This document shows, one piece after another, positions 17,551-25,779 of a stretch of 40,402 bases of DNA (position 1 is its first letter; every line of letters starts with the position of its first letter). The notes beneath the pieces were generated by a model. That model was not told where the DNA came from. It made no database searches and saw only the letters and a program-made list of their open reading frames with translations. The DNA comes from Paenibacillus sp. Soil787 (GTDB lineage Bacteria; Bacillota; Bacilli; Paenibacillales; NBRC-103111): the NCBI RefSeq assembly GCF_001429545.1, contig NZ_LMSP01000014.1:41983-82384 (forward strand). The letters run 5' to 3'. The translations under genes were made by a program, and so were the position numbers.

Positions 17551-17823
17551 TTAAACCGCGTTGCTGATGATGGCAGCTAGAAGCTTGCGCATCGATCGTG
17601 TTCCGACTTTATCCATAATTTTATCGATATGGACTTTAACTGTTTTTTCGCTAATGCTGCAGTGGTCAGCTATTTCTTTGTTACTGTAGCCATGGAGTGC
17701 GATAAGACCTATAATTTCGGCTTCTCGATTCGTAAGCAAATGTAAGGCTGCAAATTGGGTTATGACGGATTCCACACTCTTATGATGAAGGCTCTTTACC
17801 GGATTCTCATGTACATGCTGCAT
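17551..17823 (-). CDS. Small LuxR-type helix-turn-helix regulator (GerE-like)
   Basis: 90 aa, essentially one LuxR C-terminal DNA-binding domain at about 28-86, with LLTNREAEIIGLIA, then YSNKEIADHCSISEKTVKVHI. There is no receiver or ligand domain, so its size resembles sporulation regulator GerE, but this does not prove it is GerE. It stands alone on the minus strand between thiN and the deacetylase gene. Confidence 0.85.
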   Translation of the reverse strand: MQHVHENPVKSLHHKSVESVITQFAALHLLTNREAEIIGLIALHGYSNKEIADHCSISEKTVKVHIDKIMDKVGTRSMRKLLAAIISNAV

Positions 17824-17930
17824 GCTTGAACGACCTCAATATCTTAATTAATGTATGGCGTACAGTTCATTGTAACAGAGTTAATCCCTATAGGATTCAT
17901 ATGAGATTGTCTAATTTTAAAATTTTTTGC

Positions 17931-18572
17931 TTAATCTTTACTTTGAATAACAAGTAATAAGCCTGTTTGGAGTTCGATGTGACCTTCCGATTCCTTGAGT
18001 ACATTACTAATTCCGAGGGATTGTCCAATCTGAAGAGTCGCTTGATGAAGCGGATATTGGAAACCGTGCAGTGTGATGCCTGTTACTTCCAAGCTAAGCG
18101 GCAGCAAGGATATATGTGTATAGCTCCCCCGTAGTATACGAGTGGATTGGTTAATGACAATGATTTGATTGTTGGCATCGACAATGGAACAGGAGACGCC
18201 TTGCTCTGTACCTTTGCGAAGCAGATGTACATTAGCTAACGAGTGATCAAAGCGTGTGCCTAGCGCGCCAAGCAGGACGATTTGATCAGGCTGCTGAGCC
18301 AGTGCCCAGTTAAAGGCCATTTCGGTGTCGGTTAAATCCTTGAAGACCGGGTCGCAATCGATGAAAGTGAGACTGGAAGAGCGAATACGGCTCAACTCTT
18401 CGGCAGTGACGGAATCGAAATCACCAAGTGAAATATGCGGCGAATAGCCATGTTGAATCAGATATAAGGCACCACGGTCCGACCCCACGAGCACGTCATC
18501 CTCATGAATGTCGCCAAGAGCCCAATCCCCGAGTGTCCCTCCAGTTACAATGATAATTCGTTTTCCGTTCAT
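17931..18572 (-). CDS. thiN: Thiamine pyrophosphokinase
   Basis: 213 aa, normal for the family. It makes thiamine pyrophosphate from thiamine and ATP in the cytoplasm. Motifs seen: GSDRGALYL near residue 30, LGDFDSV near 50, KDLTDTEMAFNWA near 78, and GALGTRFDHSLANV near 100; the C-terminal half is the thiamine-binding beta domain. A GGGGGA ribosome site precedes the ATG. No TPP riboswitch is recognisable in the roughly 90 bp upstream, which holds an AT-rich palindrome (TGATATATCA). Confidence 0.92.
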   Translation of the reverse strand: MNGKRIIIVTGGTLGDWALGDIHEDDVLVGSDRGALYLIQHGYSPHISLGDFDSVTAEELSRIRSSSLTFIDCDPVFKDLTDTEMAFNWALAQQPDQIVLLGALGTRFDHSLANVHLLRKGTEQGVSCSIVDANNQIIVINQSTRILRGSYTHISLLPLSLEVTGITLHGFQYPLHQATLQIGQSLGISNVLKESEGHIELQTGLLLVIQSKD

Positions 18573-18625
18573 GTTTGTTCCCCCAACGCTTGATATATCA
18601 TCCCCTTAGTATATCATACGCAGGC

Positions 18626-18657
18626 AAAAACCGAGCTGCATTCATCGCAGCCCGGTT
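18626..18657 (-). terminator. Terminator of the small minus-strand gene
   Basis: Read on the minus strand: AACCGGGCTGC, loop, GCAGCTCGGTT, then TTTTGCC. One mispair can be a G-T pair. It follows the stop of the 77-aa gene. Confidence 0.75.
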
Positions 18658-18663
18658 CTATGA

Positions 18664-18897
18664 TTAGGTTCTCGCGTCCACGCGCTTGCGCATAGGGTTA
18701 AGCTCAGACTGGTCATGATCAATCACGGATTCATCGGCGAAACCTCGCAATTCCCAAGTCGTTCGTCCCAAAATAAGATCGGCGGGAAACTCGTCGCCGC
18801 GTTTGAGCGTAACCTCTCGTCCTGCTTCATTGGCATAAATACCGTCCGTCTCAACCGTGTCGCCAGTCATGGGATCCATCGATTTGTCATTCGACAT
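18664..18897 (-). CDS. Small protein of unknown function
   Basis: 77 aa, acidic, no signal peptide or membrane segment. The arrangement GIYANEAGREVTLKRGDEFP followed by a Trp-containing segment recalls small YjzC-type proteins, but the likeness is weak and I assign no function. An excellent GGAGG ribosome site precedes the ATG, and a good terminator follows, so it is very likely expressed. Confidence 0.75.
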   Translation of the reverse strand: MSNDKSMDPMTGDTVETDGIYANEAGREVTLKRGDEFPADLILGRTTWELRGFADESVIDHDQSELNPMRKRVDART

Positions 18898-19020
18898 GCT
18901 GTATTCCTCCTTTCCTGTTGCTCATTCATACCATTTCCAACGATGGAGGAAATTATGAGCAGAATCATGTAGAATGAGAAGGTTGTCACAGACTAGAAGT
19001 CAGAAAGGGAATGAATCAGC

Positions 19021-19758
19021 ATGGCTTTATGGGGGACGATTGTGAATGCAATCGCCATTATGATTGGGGGATTATTAGGAATGATGCTGCCCCGCATCTC
19101 GGAAGGCATAAAAAGCACAGTTATGCAGGGCCTTGGGCTCGCCATTACTGTGCTGGGCATTACGATGGCATTAAAGTCTAATCAAATCGTACTGGTCATT
19201 ATGAGTGTAGTTATTGGAGGTATCATTGGAGAGCTGCTGCGAATTGAGCACAGACTTGGGCAGCTAGGTGACTGGTTGCAGGCGCTGCTCCGCAAAGATT
19301 CTTCTGCACATCCTACAAGCAGTATTTCAGAAGGCTTCGTGACATGCACGTTGGTTTATTGTATCGGAGCTATGGCTATTCTGGGGCCACTGGATGGCGG
19401 TCTTAGGCATAATCACGATATTTTATATACCAAATCATTGTTGGACGGATTCTTATCCATTATCTTCGCATCTACCCTTGGGATAGGTGTAATCTTCTCG
19501 GCAGTATCTGTGTTCCTTATGCAAGGTGTCATCGCACTAGCTGCAACATTAATTGCCATGGCATTTAGCCAAGCTTCCCTAGATGCGATGATCGTCCAAA
19601 TTACTGCCGTGGGCGGCGTCCTGGTTATTGGCGTAGGCCTCAACATTCTCCAAATTAAAAAAATGAATGTAGCCAACATGCTTCCGGCACTAGTGATAGC
19701 GGCAGCAGCGGTTCCTCTACAGCATTACTTCACTGTATGGTTCAACCGACTATTCTAA
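19021..19758 (+). CDS. DUF554 family integral membrane protein
   Basis: 245 aa with about seven hydrophobic segments. The family pattern is clear: GTIVNAIAIMIGGLLGMMLP at the start, GIIGELLRIE near 65, and CIGAMAILGPLDGGL near 115-130. DUF554 proteins (YdfK, YqgA) are membrane proteins of unproven function. Its 3' end overlaps the convergent response-regulator gene by 4 bp, and no separate terminator is visible. Confidence 0.88.
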   Translation: MALWGTIVNAIAIMIGGLLGMMLPRISEGIKSTVMQGLGLAITVLGITMALKSNQIVLVIMSVVIGGIIGELLRIEHRLGQLGDWLQALLRKDSSAHPTSSISEGFVTCTLVYCIGAMAILGPLDGGLRHNHDILYTKSLLDGFLSIIFASTLGIGVIFSAVSVFLMQGVIALAATLIAMAFSQASLDAMIVQITAVGGVLVIGVGLNILQIKKMNVANMLPALVIAAAAVPLQHYFTVWFNRLF

Positions 19759-20456
19759 ACAGCTGAACCGTTAAATTTGTACCCAACACCACGAACCGTA
19801 ATAATGTAGCGAGGCTCAGCTGGGTTAGATTCAATTTTCTTACGCAGATTGCTAATATGTACAATGAGTGTTCGTGGATCGCCCATGCTGTCCAGGCTCC
19901 ATATAAGTTCAAACAGGTGCTCGATTTTGTATACCCGATTAGGGGTCTTAGCCATTAAGGAAAGCAAATCGAATTCTTTGGCCGATAACGATATGGTCTG
20001 TCCATTCACGCGAACGATGTGGCTGACCAGATCGATTTCGAGGCCAGGGAATTTCACCAACTGAGGGTCATCCTGATGCTGCTCTCGAATGGAGTTTCGA
20101 CGTAAATGAGCTTTGACTCTAGCGACGAGCTGACTAGGACTGAAAGGCTTCGTCATATAATCATCGCCACCCATGCTTAATCCGAGAATAATATCAATAT
20201 CCTCGCTCTTACAGGAGATGAACAGGATCGGCGTATTGCTCGTTTTGCGGAGCTGCCGGCAAACTTCTATACCATCAAGTCCTGGCAACAGAATGTCCAG
20301 AATAATAAGATCAGGCTTATGTTCCTTCACGATCTCAAATACATCGTGACCGTTATTGGCGCTGATGACTTTATAGCCTTCCCGCGCTAGATAGAGTTGA
20401 ATCAATTGGACAATTTCTTGCTCGTCATCTACGACTAAAATAGTTTCTCCTGCCAT
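19755..20456 (-). CDS. OmpR-family response regulator, orphan
   Basis: 233 aa from the ATG at 20456, chosen because GAGGAGG lies 9 nt upstream; a longer reading frame from 20519 has no such site. Receiver domain about 1-118 with acidic pair D10/D11, phospho-acceptor D54, S81 and K103. Winged-helix DNA-binding domain about 135-230, ending RYIITVRGVGYKF. No histidine kinase gene is adjacent, so the partner must be elsewhere. It converges on the DUF554 gene. Confidence 0.9.
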   Translation of the reverse strand: MAGETILVVDDEQEIVQLIQLYLAREGYKVISANNGHDVFEIVKEHKPDLIILDILLPGLDGIEVCRQLRKTSNTPILFISCKSEDIDIILGLSMGGDDYMTKPFSPSQLVARVKAHLRRNSIREQHQDDPQLVKFPGLEIDLVSHIVRVNGQTISLSAKEFDLLSLMAKTPNRVYKIEHLFELIWSLDSMGDPRTLIVHISNLRKKIESNPAEPRYIITVRGVGYKFNGSAV

Positions 20457-20776
20457 ACTAGAAATCCTCCTCAGTAACGGAACAGCTTGGTAGAAAGAAC
20501 GGTGTTCCCACTCTAACATGTTACCTTCATTATAGAACGATTCTCCTGGACATTTCTATCCTTTTATTGACAGATGAAGAGATTTGGTAAGGTTCTTTCT
20601 CCAAAGTAGGTAATTTGATCTGCCTCTCAATCCCGACAAATGTGAAATTTATAAAAAAATAGTCATATTTCGACTCCAATTGACGAAAAGTTTGGCTGAA
20701 CTTAATTGATTCTTTATGTTCCCATGCTAAGCTACCTAAGTCTCTATGTAATAAGTACGAGAGGGGCTGCGAAGTA

Positions 20777-21688
20777 ATGAGTCATAAGGCTGATTCGGAT
20801 ATTGCCAAACATTCATCGTTACAGAAGGATACATTCGTACGCCAATTCATCGAGCAGGCATGGGATCTGTTTAGCATATTTGATGTTTATGGAAATTTGA
20901 CCTACGCCTCCAAGAATTTTAATGAGGTGATAGGATTTATACCAAAGGACTTTCAGCAAGTAGTGGACTTTATTGATTCGGAATATGGTATGGATTTACA
21001 TAAAATGTTTATCAAAACCTTGCAAACGTGCAGCAGCAGTAAGCTAGAATTTCGAGCGAGAAGTGTTACTAAGACTATCATCTGGTACGAATGTACCGCG
21101 ATTCCAATTCGTAATGATGAGGGAGTTCTAGCCGAGATTTCTTTCGTACTTACGGATATCACGATGCGCAAAAATCAAGAGAGCCGTCTTGTTGCCATGG
21201 CTTTTCATGATCCTCTAACAGGTTTGTCTAACCGGCGAATGTTTAAGGAGCATCTGCAGCAAATGCTTTTGCAAGCGAATCGAACGAAGAGACCATTTGG
21301 ACTTTTATACTTAGACATAGATGATTTCAAAGTGATTAATGATACGATGGGTCATGATATAGGAGACGCATTCTTGCAGGATTTCACGCAACGAATCAAA
21401 GGATGCCTCCGTGAGGTTGATATGTTCGCCCGCATGGGAGGCGATGAGTTCACCATTTTATTGCCCGCGGTGGATTGCATGGAACACGTAGAAAGCGTCG
21501 CCCAGCGTATCATTCAGTGTTTTGAACAGCCATGGGACATACAAGGGCAGCTATTTCGCGCAACAGTCAGCATGGGGATTACGATGTACCGCTCGGATGA
21601 ATCCGATGCGACTAGTATGATGAAAGAAGTAGATATTGCTCTATACAAAGTGAAGGGAAAGGGCCGTAACCACTACCAGTTTTATTAG
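20777..21688 (+). CDS. PAS-GGDEF diguanylate cyclase
   Basis: 303 aa. A PAS domain covers about 22-135 and a GGDEF domain about 140-303. It makes cyclic di-GMP from two GTP. The active-site motif GGDEF is intact at 221-225, and the inhibitory I-site RxxD is present as R212-E-V-D215, five residues earlier, so product feedback is expected. No membrane segment or EAL domain is seen; the PAS domain probably senses a cytoplasmic signal. GAGAGGGG precedes the ATG. A good terminator follows. A PilZ receptor is encoded at 15783. Confidence 0.92.
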   Translation: MSHKADSDIAKHSSLQKDTFVRQFIEQAWDLFSIFDVYGNLTYASKNFNEVIGFIPKDFQQVVDFIDSEYGMDLHKMFIKTLQTCSSSKLEFRARSVTKTIIWYECTAIPIRNDEGVLAEISFVLTDITMRKNQESRLVAMAFHDPLTGLSNRRMFKEHLQQMLLQANRTKRPFGLLYLDIDDFKVINDTMGHDIGDAFLQDFTQRIKGCLREVDMFARMGGDEFTILLPAVDCMEHVESVAQRIIQCFEQPWDIQGQLFRATVSMGITMYRSDESDATSMMKEVDIALYKVKGKGRNHYQFY

Positions 21689-21692
21689 AAAC

Positions 21693-21730
21693 CGTTACTC
21701 GGAGCTGAATGCTCTAAGTAACGTTTTTTT
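21693..21730 (+). terminator. Terminator of the diguanylate cyclase gene
   Basis: CGTTACT against AGTAACG with an inner GAGC/GCTC step and a 2x2 internal mismatch, followed by TTTTTTT. Confidence 0.8.
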
Positions 21731-21817
21731 GGTTTCACCAATATTTACCGTGGCACATTCAATTTCTTTCTAGCAAAATAGAGGAAGCAGTTAGATGCTA
21801 GAAATGAGAGGTGGCCG

Positions 21818-23455
21818 ATGAATAAAACCAAAAATCGATGGAACAAATTCGTGATGATACTAGCCGCGGCGGGGCTTTTGACAATAGCAACAACCTCGGA
21901 ACCTAGTGTTAAGGCTGAAGCTAGTTCGTCTCTAGGAAAATTCACGATGTCCTATCTCTTCTTTGGGGATTCAAATAACTATACCTCGCAAGTGGATAAA
22001 AGCGGTCAGACACTCGATGTCGTCTCGCCTAGCTATTTTCATATCAACGCAGATGGTAGTTTGCAACTCTCCGAATCTCTTCAACCTTCCTTCATTACCG
22101 ACATGCATGAGCGAGGGAAGAAGGTTGTTCCTTTTCTTAGTAATGATTTCGATAGGACGCTAGGTGAGAAAGCCATTGATAATCGAGAAGCGCTTGTGAA
22201 TCAAATTGTAAAGGCTATCGAGGATAATAAGTTGGACGGCATCAATATGGATATCGAGAATGTAGATGCAGCTTACCGGGATAAATATACGGATATGGTC
22301 AAATTGCTGCGCGATAAACTCCCGAGCCGGATGGAAGTATCAGTGGCTGTAGCAGCGAATCCTACAGGGGTGACGAAGAGCTGGATTGCTTTGTATGATT
22401 ACAAGGCATTAGCCGCGGTGAGTGATTACTTAATGGTCATGGCTTATGATGAAAGCTATCCTGGAGATCCGACTCCGGGACCTGTGGCAAGTTTACCCTT
22501 TGTCGAGAAATCGATTCAATACGCAGTAGCGCAGGCACCAGCTGATAAAATCGTTCTTGGTGTTCCGTTCTACGGGCGATACTGGAATCAAGATGCTGCC
22601 GCTAATGGCTCAGGTGTATCCGATCAGACATTAATGAAGCTGATTGACACGTATAAGGGGACTGTGCGGTATGATACTGTTAGCCAATCACCGGTAGCAA
22701 CTTTCACGATAAGTCCAACCGAGGCAGCTTCTAGTGATGGTAATAAGCTGGGCCCCGGAGACTACACCGTGTGGTTCGAGAACGAACAGTCACTCAAAGA
22801 AAAGCTGAAATTGGTAAGCAAGTATAGCTTGAAGGGGACTGGAAGCTGGAGCTTGAATCAGGAACCTTCTGATACATGGGACTATTACAGCTTATGGTCG
22901 GACGGGTTTTACTTCGCCGACATGCAGAAGCATTGGGCGCAAGCTAATGTGCTAGCCGCTGCGAACCGAGGCTGGATGCTGGGCATAGCCTCTGACCGGT
23001 TCGCGCCGGACGCGGCGCTCACACGAGCGGAAGCCGCGACGATTATCGTGCGCGTGCTGGGCTTGAAGGGCGAGGCGGCTGCAATCGGCGCCTCGTTCAG
23101 TGATGTCCCTGCCACCCATTGGGCTTGGCAGGATATCCGGCTCGCGAAGATGAGCGGGCTGATCCAAGGGATCAGCAGTGACCAGTTCGCGCCGGATCAG
23201 ATCATGACGCGGGAGCAGATGAGTGTGCTGCTGTCCCGCGCTTTGAAGTTGACTTCGCAGGCTGGCGGCGGAGCCGCTGCGAAGGGCTTCTCCGACGTGC
23301 CGGCAGGAAGCTGGTCGGCGGAAGCCATCGCTGCGATGAGCAGCAATGGCCTTGTCGACGGCTTCGCGGACGGCACGTTCCGCCCGAGCGCGTCACTGAC
23401 GCGCGGGGAGATGGCGGCGCTGCTCAGCCGCGCCCAGCCGCTGCTCACGAAGTGA
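21818..23455 (+). CDS. Exported GH18-family glycosidase with three C-terminal SLH domains
   Basis: 545 aa. Signal peptide about 1-33. Glycoside hydrolase family 18 domain about 40-365 with the active-site string LDGINMDIENV, in which E147 is the expected proton donor, the form seen in YaaH/SleL-type spore and wall enzymes. Three SLH domains follow at about 367-415, 428-478 and 490-540, for attachment to the cell-wall polymer. The substrate may be peptidoglycan or chitin-like glycan. The SLH-coding part (22960-23450) is distinctly more GC-rich than the catalytic part, suggesting a different origin or drift of the anchor. A strong terminator follows. Confidence 0.9.
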   Translation: MNKTKNRWNKFVMILAAAGLLTIATTSEPSVKAEASSSLGKFTMSYLFFGDSNNYTSQVDKSGQTLDVVSPSYFHINADGSLQLSESLQPSFITDMHERGKKVVPFLSNDFDRTLGEKAIDNREALVNQIVKAIEDNKLDGINMDIENVDAAYRDKYTDMVKLLRDKLPSRMEVSVAVAANPTGVTKSWIALYDYKALAAVSDYLMVMAYDESYPGDPTPGPVASLPFVEKSIQYAVAQAPADKIVLGVPFYGRYWNQDAAANGSGVSDQTLMKLIDTYKGTVRYDTVSQSPVATFTISPTEAASSDGNKLGPGDYTVWFENEQSLKEKLKLVSKYSLKGTGSWSLNQEPSDTWDYYSLWSDGFYFADMQKHWAQANVLAAANRGWMLGIASDRFAPDAALTRAEAATIIVRVLGLKGEAAAIGASFSDVPATHWAWQDIRLAKMSGLIQGISSDQFAPDQIMTREQMSVLLSRALKLTSQAGGGAAAKGFSDVPAGSWSAEAIAAMSSNGLVDGFADGTFRPSASLTRGEMAALLSRAQPLLTK

Positions 23456-23469
23456 GCCGGCTCTAGCAG

Positions 23470-23516
23470 AGAACCGCACCCTACTCCGGCTTGCCGAGTG
23501 GGGTGCGGTTCTTTTT
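23470..23516 (+). terminator. Terminator of the GH18-SLH gene
   Basis: AGAACCGCACCC pairs with GGGTGCGGTTCT around a smaller inner ACTC/GAGT stem; followed by TTTTTC. Confidence 0.85.
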
Positions 23517-23706
23517 CTACGACGGACCAATTAAAGCACACAGCTAATGAAACCAACCGGAAATAGACGTTTAACGGACGTCGCTCCAGTCCTTTAGTCG
23601 GGAAAGATGAATCTGAAGTTGATTTCGTACCCATTTCCTTACTCTACAGCTGTATGTTGATTGATCAGTCGTAGTTTTTTTGCTTATCCAAGCGCTTAGG
23701 TTAATC

Positions 23707-24159
23707 CTAAGTTTGCTTGGAAGCCCCTTCAAAAAAACCGATGCCTGCTTCTTTGCCCAGTTGGACAAAGGTTGTCTTTCCTTTGGGGCCGGGCTTATCT
23801 GTGACGAATTGGCGGATATTTTTGACATGAGTTTCAGCACTGGTGATACGATTACAGCCGATCTGCAGCATAGCGGAAGAGGAAACGCCAATAATACGAA
23901 TGTTCTGTACACGAATAAATGAACCTAAGTTATCCACACACATTGTGAAGGGTTCCGGAGGCTGAGGGATGGGAAAAGGTCTCTGAAAAAAGGGATAAGC
24001 CTTGAAGCTTCCCTCATTCCCATAATAAAAGGGAACTTCGCGCTGGACAGCAAAGGCTCTTGTTTTCAGGGCTGTGTTGATGTTATCGCCAACATGCATG
24101 ATACTGCTTGAGCCTAAGTCATTGATATAAACATTACCGACGATAGATAAGCGAACCAT
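23707..24159 (-). CDS. gerPE: Spore germination protein GerPE
   Basis: 150 aa, somewhat longer than Bacillus GerPE. It opens LSIVGNVYINDLGSSSIMHVGD, the shared GerP-family beta motif, and has FAVQREVPFYYGNEGSF, characteristic of GerPE, then a second GVSSSAMLQIG motif near 90. GerP proteins lie in the spore coat and help germinants reach their receptors. GGAGGA lies about 9 nt before the ATG. Four bases separate it from gerPD. A single TTATCCACA lies within the gene at 23929-23937. Confidence 0.85.
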   Translation of the reverse strand: MVRLSIVGNVYINDLGSSSIMHVGDNINTALKTRAFAVQREVPFYYGNEGSFKAYPFFQRPFPIPQPPEPFTMCVDNLGSFIRVQNIRIIGVSSSAMLQIGCNRITSAETHVKNIRQFVTDKPGPKGKTTFVQLGKEAGIGFFEGASKQT

Positions 24160-24162
24160 GAG

Positions 24163-24345
24163 TCATTCCTCCGATGGAAGAGGCACGAATGGTGAAATGA
24201 TGACCGATTCTGGGGGAGTATCGAACATGGAGGACAATGAAATGACTTCTGTATCGCCAATGAGAAATACAGAAGAACTGGCAACCCCGACGATTCGTAC
24301 ATCACCTACGAAAAGTTGCTTGTTTTCCACATTTAAGTTCAGCAT
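24163..24345 (-). CDS. gerPD: Spore germination protein GerPD
   Basis: 60 aa, matching the usual size. The core VGDVRIVGVASSSVFLIGD and the tail FDTPPESVIISPF are typical of GerPD. AAGGAAGG precedes the ATG. It is tightly packed between gerPC and gerPE, three bases from the gerPC stop. Confidence 0.9.
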   Translation of the reverse strand: MLNLNVENKQLFVGDVRIVGVASSSVFLIGDTEVISLSSMFDTPPESVIISPFVPLPSEE

Positions 24346-24348
24346 ATT

Positions 24349-25119
24349 TTAGCCTTCCTTCCTCGGTAAACTGGATATGTAACTCTCAATTGCACTGAAT
24401 ATGTCTTGTTTTGTTTTCTCGATGATGCTGGTTGTCACGGCCTCCATCGGTTCTTTGAAACCAGCGCTGCGGTACTGATTGACATAAATCTGAATGCGGG
24501 TGTCTAGCTGTTTACGGATATCATCGATGATGAGGGCTTTGTAATCCTCGTCCAATGGATACTGATATTTGTTTTCGAGATTGTTCATATCGGCATGAAC
24601 TCCATATTGCAAGTATTGTTCTAACTTGCTAGAGACCTCCTGCTGAATGCCGGAACCAGAGGTACTTTCTTTCCCCAGATCTTGACCTTGATTCCCGGTG
24701 ACCTGCCCCTGATCTTGCACCGGTGGTCTCTTCCCTATTCCTTCCCATGAACTTATCCCTTGACCTTGTCCTTGACCTTGGCCTTGGCCTTGACCTTGCA
24801 TTTGCCCCTGAAAAAATGCATTCGCATCAGCTCCAGCATATTTCCCCATGGCGGCACCATTCACTGATAGGTCATCGATATTGTCAAGTATGCTGGGGTT
24901 AATCCCGATTGTTAAGGTCCCGTCAAGCTTTTCGACTTTGAGTTGATCGAATTTATATTCAATTTTATCGATGTGGACGCCTTTCTGATTTTTCAAGACG
25001 TTAAGGTCCGTTTGCAGTTTGGTTACGGTTTGTTCGAGCTTATCAATTCGCTGCTTCTGCATTTCAATATAGGCGGAGACCTGCTGGGCCCATTGCTGCC
25101 ATGTTATACAATTATGCAT
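24349..25119 (-). CDS. gerPC: Spore germination protein GerPC with a Gln-Gly repeat insert
   Basis: 256 aa, about 50 residues longer than B. subtilis GerPC. An N-terminal coiled coil (about 14-50, MQKQRIDKLEQTVTKLQTDL) is followed by a beta segment near 50-75 and a helical C-terminal region (about 165-256) that resemble GerPC. Between them lies a low-complexity stretch, residues about 105-160, starting with seven or so QG dipeptides encoded by a CAAGGN hexamer repeat (24756-24808). GGAGGTG precedes the ATG. It is the third gene of the gerP operon. Confidence 0.85.
   Translation of the reverse strand: MHNCITWQQWAQQVSAYIEMQKQRIDKLEQTVTKLQTDLNVLKNQKGVHIDKIEYKFDQLKVEKLDGTLTIGINPSILDNIDDLSVNGAAMGKYAGADANAFFQGQMQGQGQGQGQGQGQGISSWEGIGKRPPVQDQGQVTGNQGQDLGKESTSGSGIQQEVSSKLEQYLQYGVHADMNNLENKYQYPLDEDYKALIIDDIRKQLDTRIQIYVNQYRSAGFKEPMEAVTTSIIEKTKQDIFSAIESYISSLPRKEG
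24756..24808. repeat. Hexanucleotide repeat inside gerPC
   Basis: Runs of CCTTGA/CCTTGG on the + strand, reading CAAGGT/CAAGGC on the coding strand, encode about eight Gln-Gly pairs. This is a slippage-prone coding microsatellite that keeps the frame when it changes length. Confidence 0.85.
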
Positions 25120-25180
25120 CTAGGAAAGGCACCTCCTTCCGATTTCAATCAGCTTGTAACGCCCGAGTTGGGGGGATACA

Positions 25181-25390
25181 TTAAGTTGGCGCCGGTAAAG
25201 GCACCAAGGAGACTGGGTTCGTTGCGCTTGCTCCAAGCTGTGGCGCGGCTTCAACAAAGCCGCCTGTATTGTACAGATTGGATAATGCTCGGATCGATCC
25301 AGCGGTGCCAATTTGCAGAACGGAGGAGTTAGACACTGAGTCTACTTTTAAATGCTGAATCATAATGGTCTGATGGATGGTCCAGTTCAT
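25181..25390 (-). CDS. gerPB: Spore germination protein GerPB
   Basis: 69 aa, slightly short for the family. It starts MNWTIHQTIMIQHLKVDSVS, with NSSVLQIGTAGSIRALSNLY near 21-40, as in Bacillus GerPB, and ends with a proline-rich tail. GAGGTG precedes the ATG. It lies between gerPA and gerPC. Confidence 0.88.
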   Translation of the reverse strand: MNWTIHQTIMIQHLKVDSVSNSSVLQIGTAGSIRALSNLYNTGGFVEAAPQLGASATNPVSLVPLPAPT

Positions 25391-25430
25391 TTTGGATGAA
25401 CACCTCGCTCAGCTTAATATATGAATGGAT

Positions 25431-25655
25431 TTAAATGATTACTCCGCTGGCATTGTTTTCGATAAGGTCCGAATCGTTGGTTACGGTGGTGCTATAGGCA
25501 TTATAGATGCGAGGGAAATCTCCGGTATTAAATGAGCCTGCTCCGGCAAAAGTTTTGGAGGAGCTGGTAGGTGCGATGATAAAGGAATCGCCGAAGTGGA
25601 CGATGGAGCCCGACCCCACGCTGATGATTTTGACATTCCCTACGATAGATGGCAT
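25431..25655 (-). CDS. gerPA: Spore germination protein GerPA (GerPA/GerPF family)
   Basis: 74 aa from the ATG at 25655, chosen because AAGGGGG lies just upstream; an 8-residue longer frame has no site. PSIVGNVKIISVGSGSIVHFGD and the FNTGDF motif are family-defining. GerPA and GerPF are close paralogues; first place in the operon favours GerPA. A probable sigma-K promoter lies 30-60 bp upstream. Confidence 0.88.
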   Translation of the reverse strand: MPSIVGNVKIISVGSGSIVHFGDSFIIAPTSSSKTFAGAGSFNTGDFPRIYNAYSTTVTNDSDLIENNASGVII

Positions 25656-25684
25656 AGTCGACCCCCTTGCGCTTATCACAACTA

Positions 25685-25713
25685 TAGTATATGAGGGTAT
25701 TCGCCTAGAGGTG
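25685..25713 (-). promoter_or_regulatory. Probable sigma-K promoter of the gerP operon
   Basis: On the minus strand, CACC (25713-25710) and then, 17 nt after its AC, CATATACTA (25693-25685), matching the sigma-K pattern AC...CATANNNTA. Mother-cell sigma-K control of gerP is known in Bacillus. Confidence 0.6.
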
Positions 25714-25779
25714 CCCTTGTTTTTCCTAAGGGTGTCACATCAGGGAATAGGCACATATACTGCTAGTGAAAATGAGGTG

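Noticed and set aside
23688..23720. Hairpin CCAAGC/GCTTAGG at the end of gerPE as a terminator
   Set aside because: On the gerPE strand no T-run follows; the T-run lies on the wrong side.
23929..23937. Perfect DnaA box TTATCCACA inside gerPE
   Set aside because: A single nonamer in coding sequence is expected by chance; no cluster.
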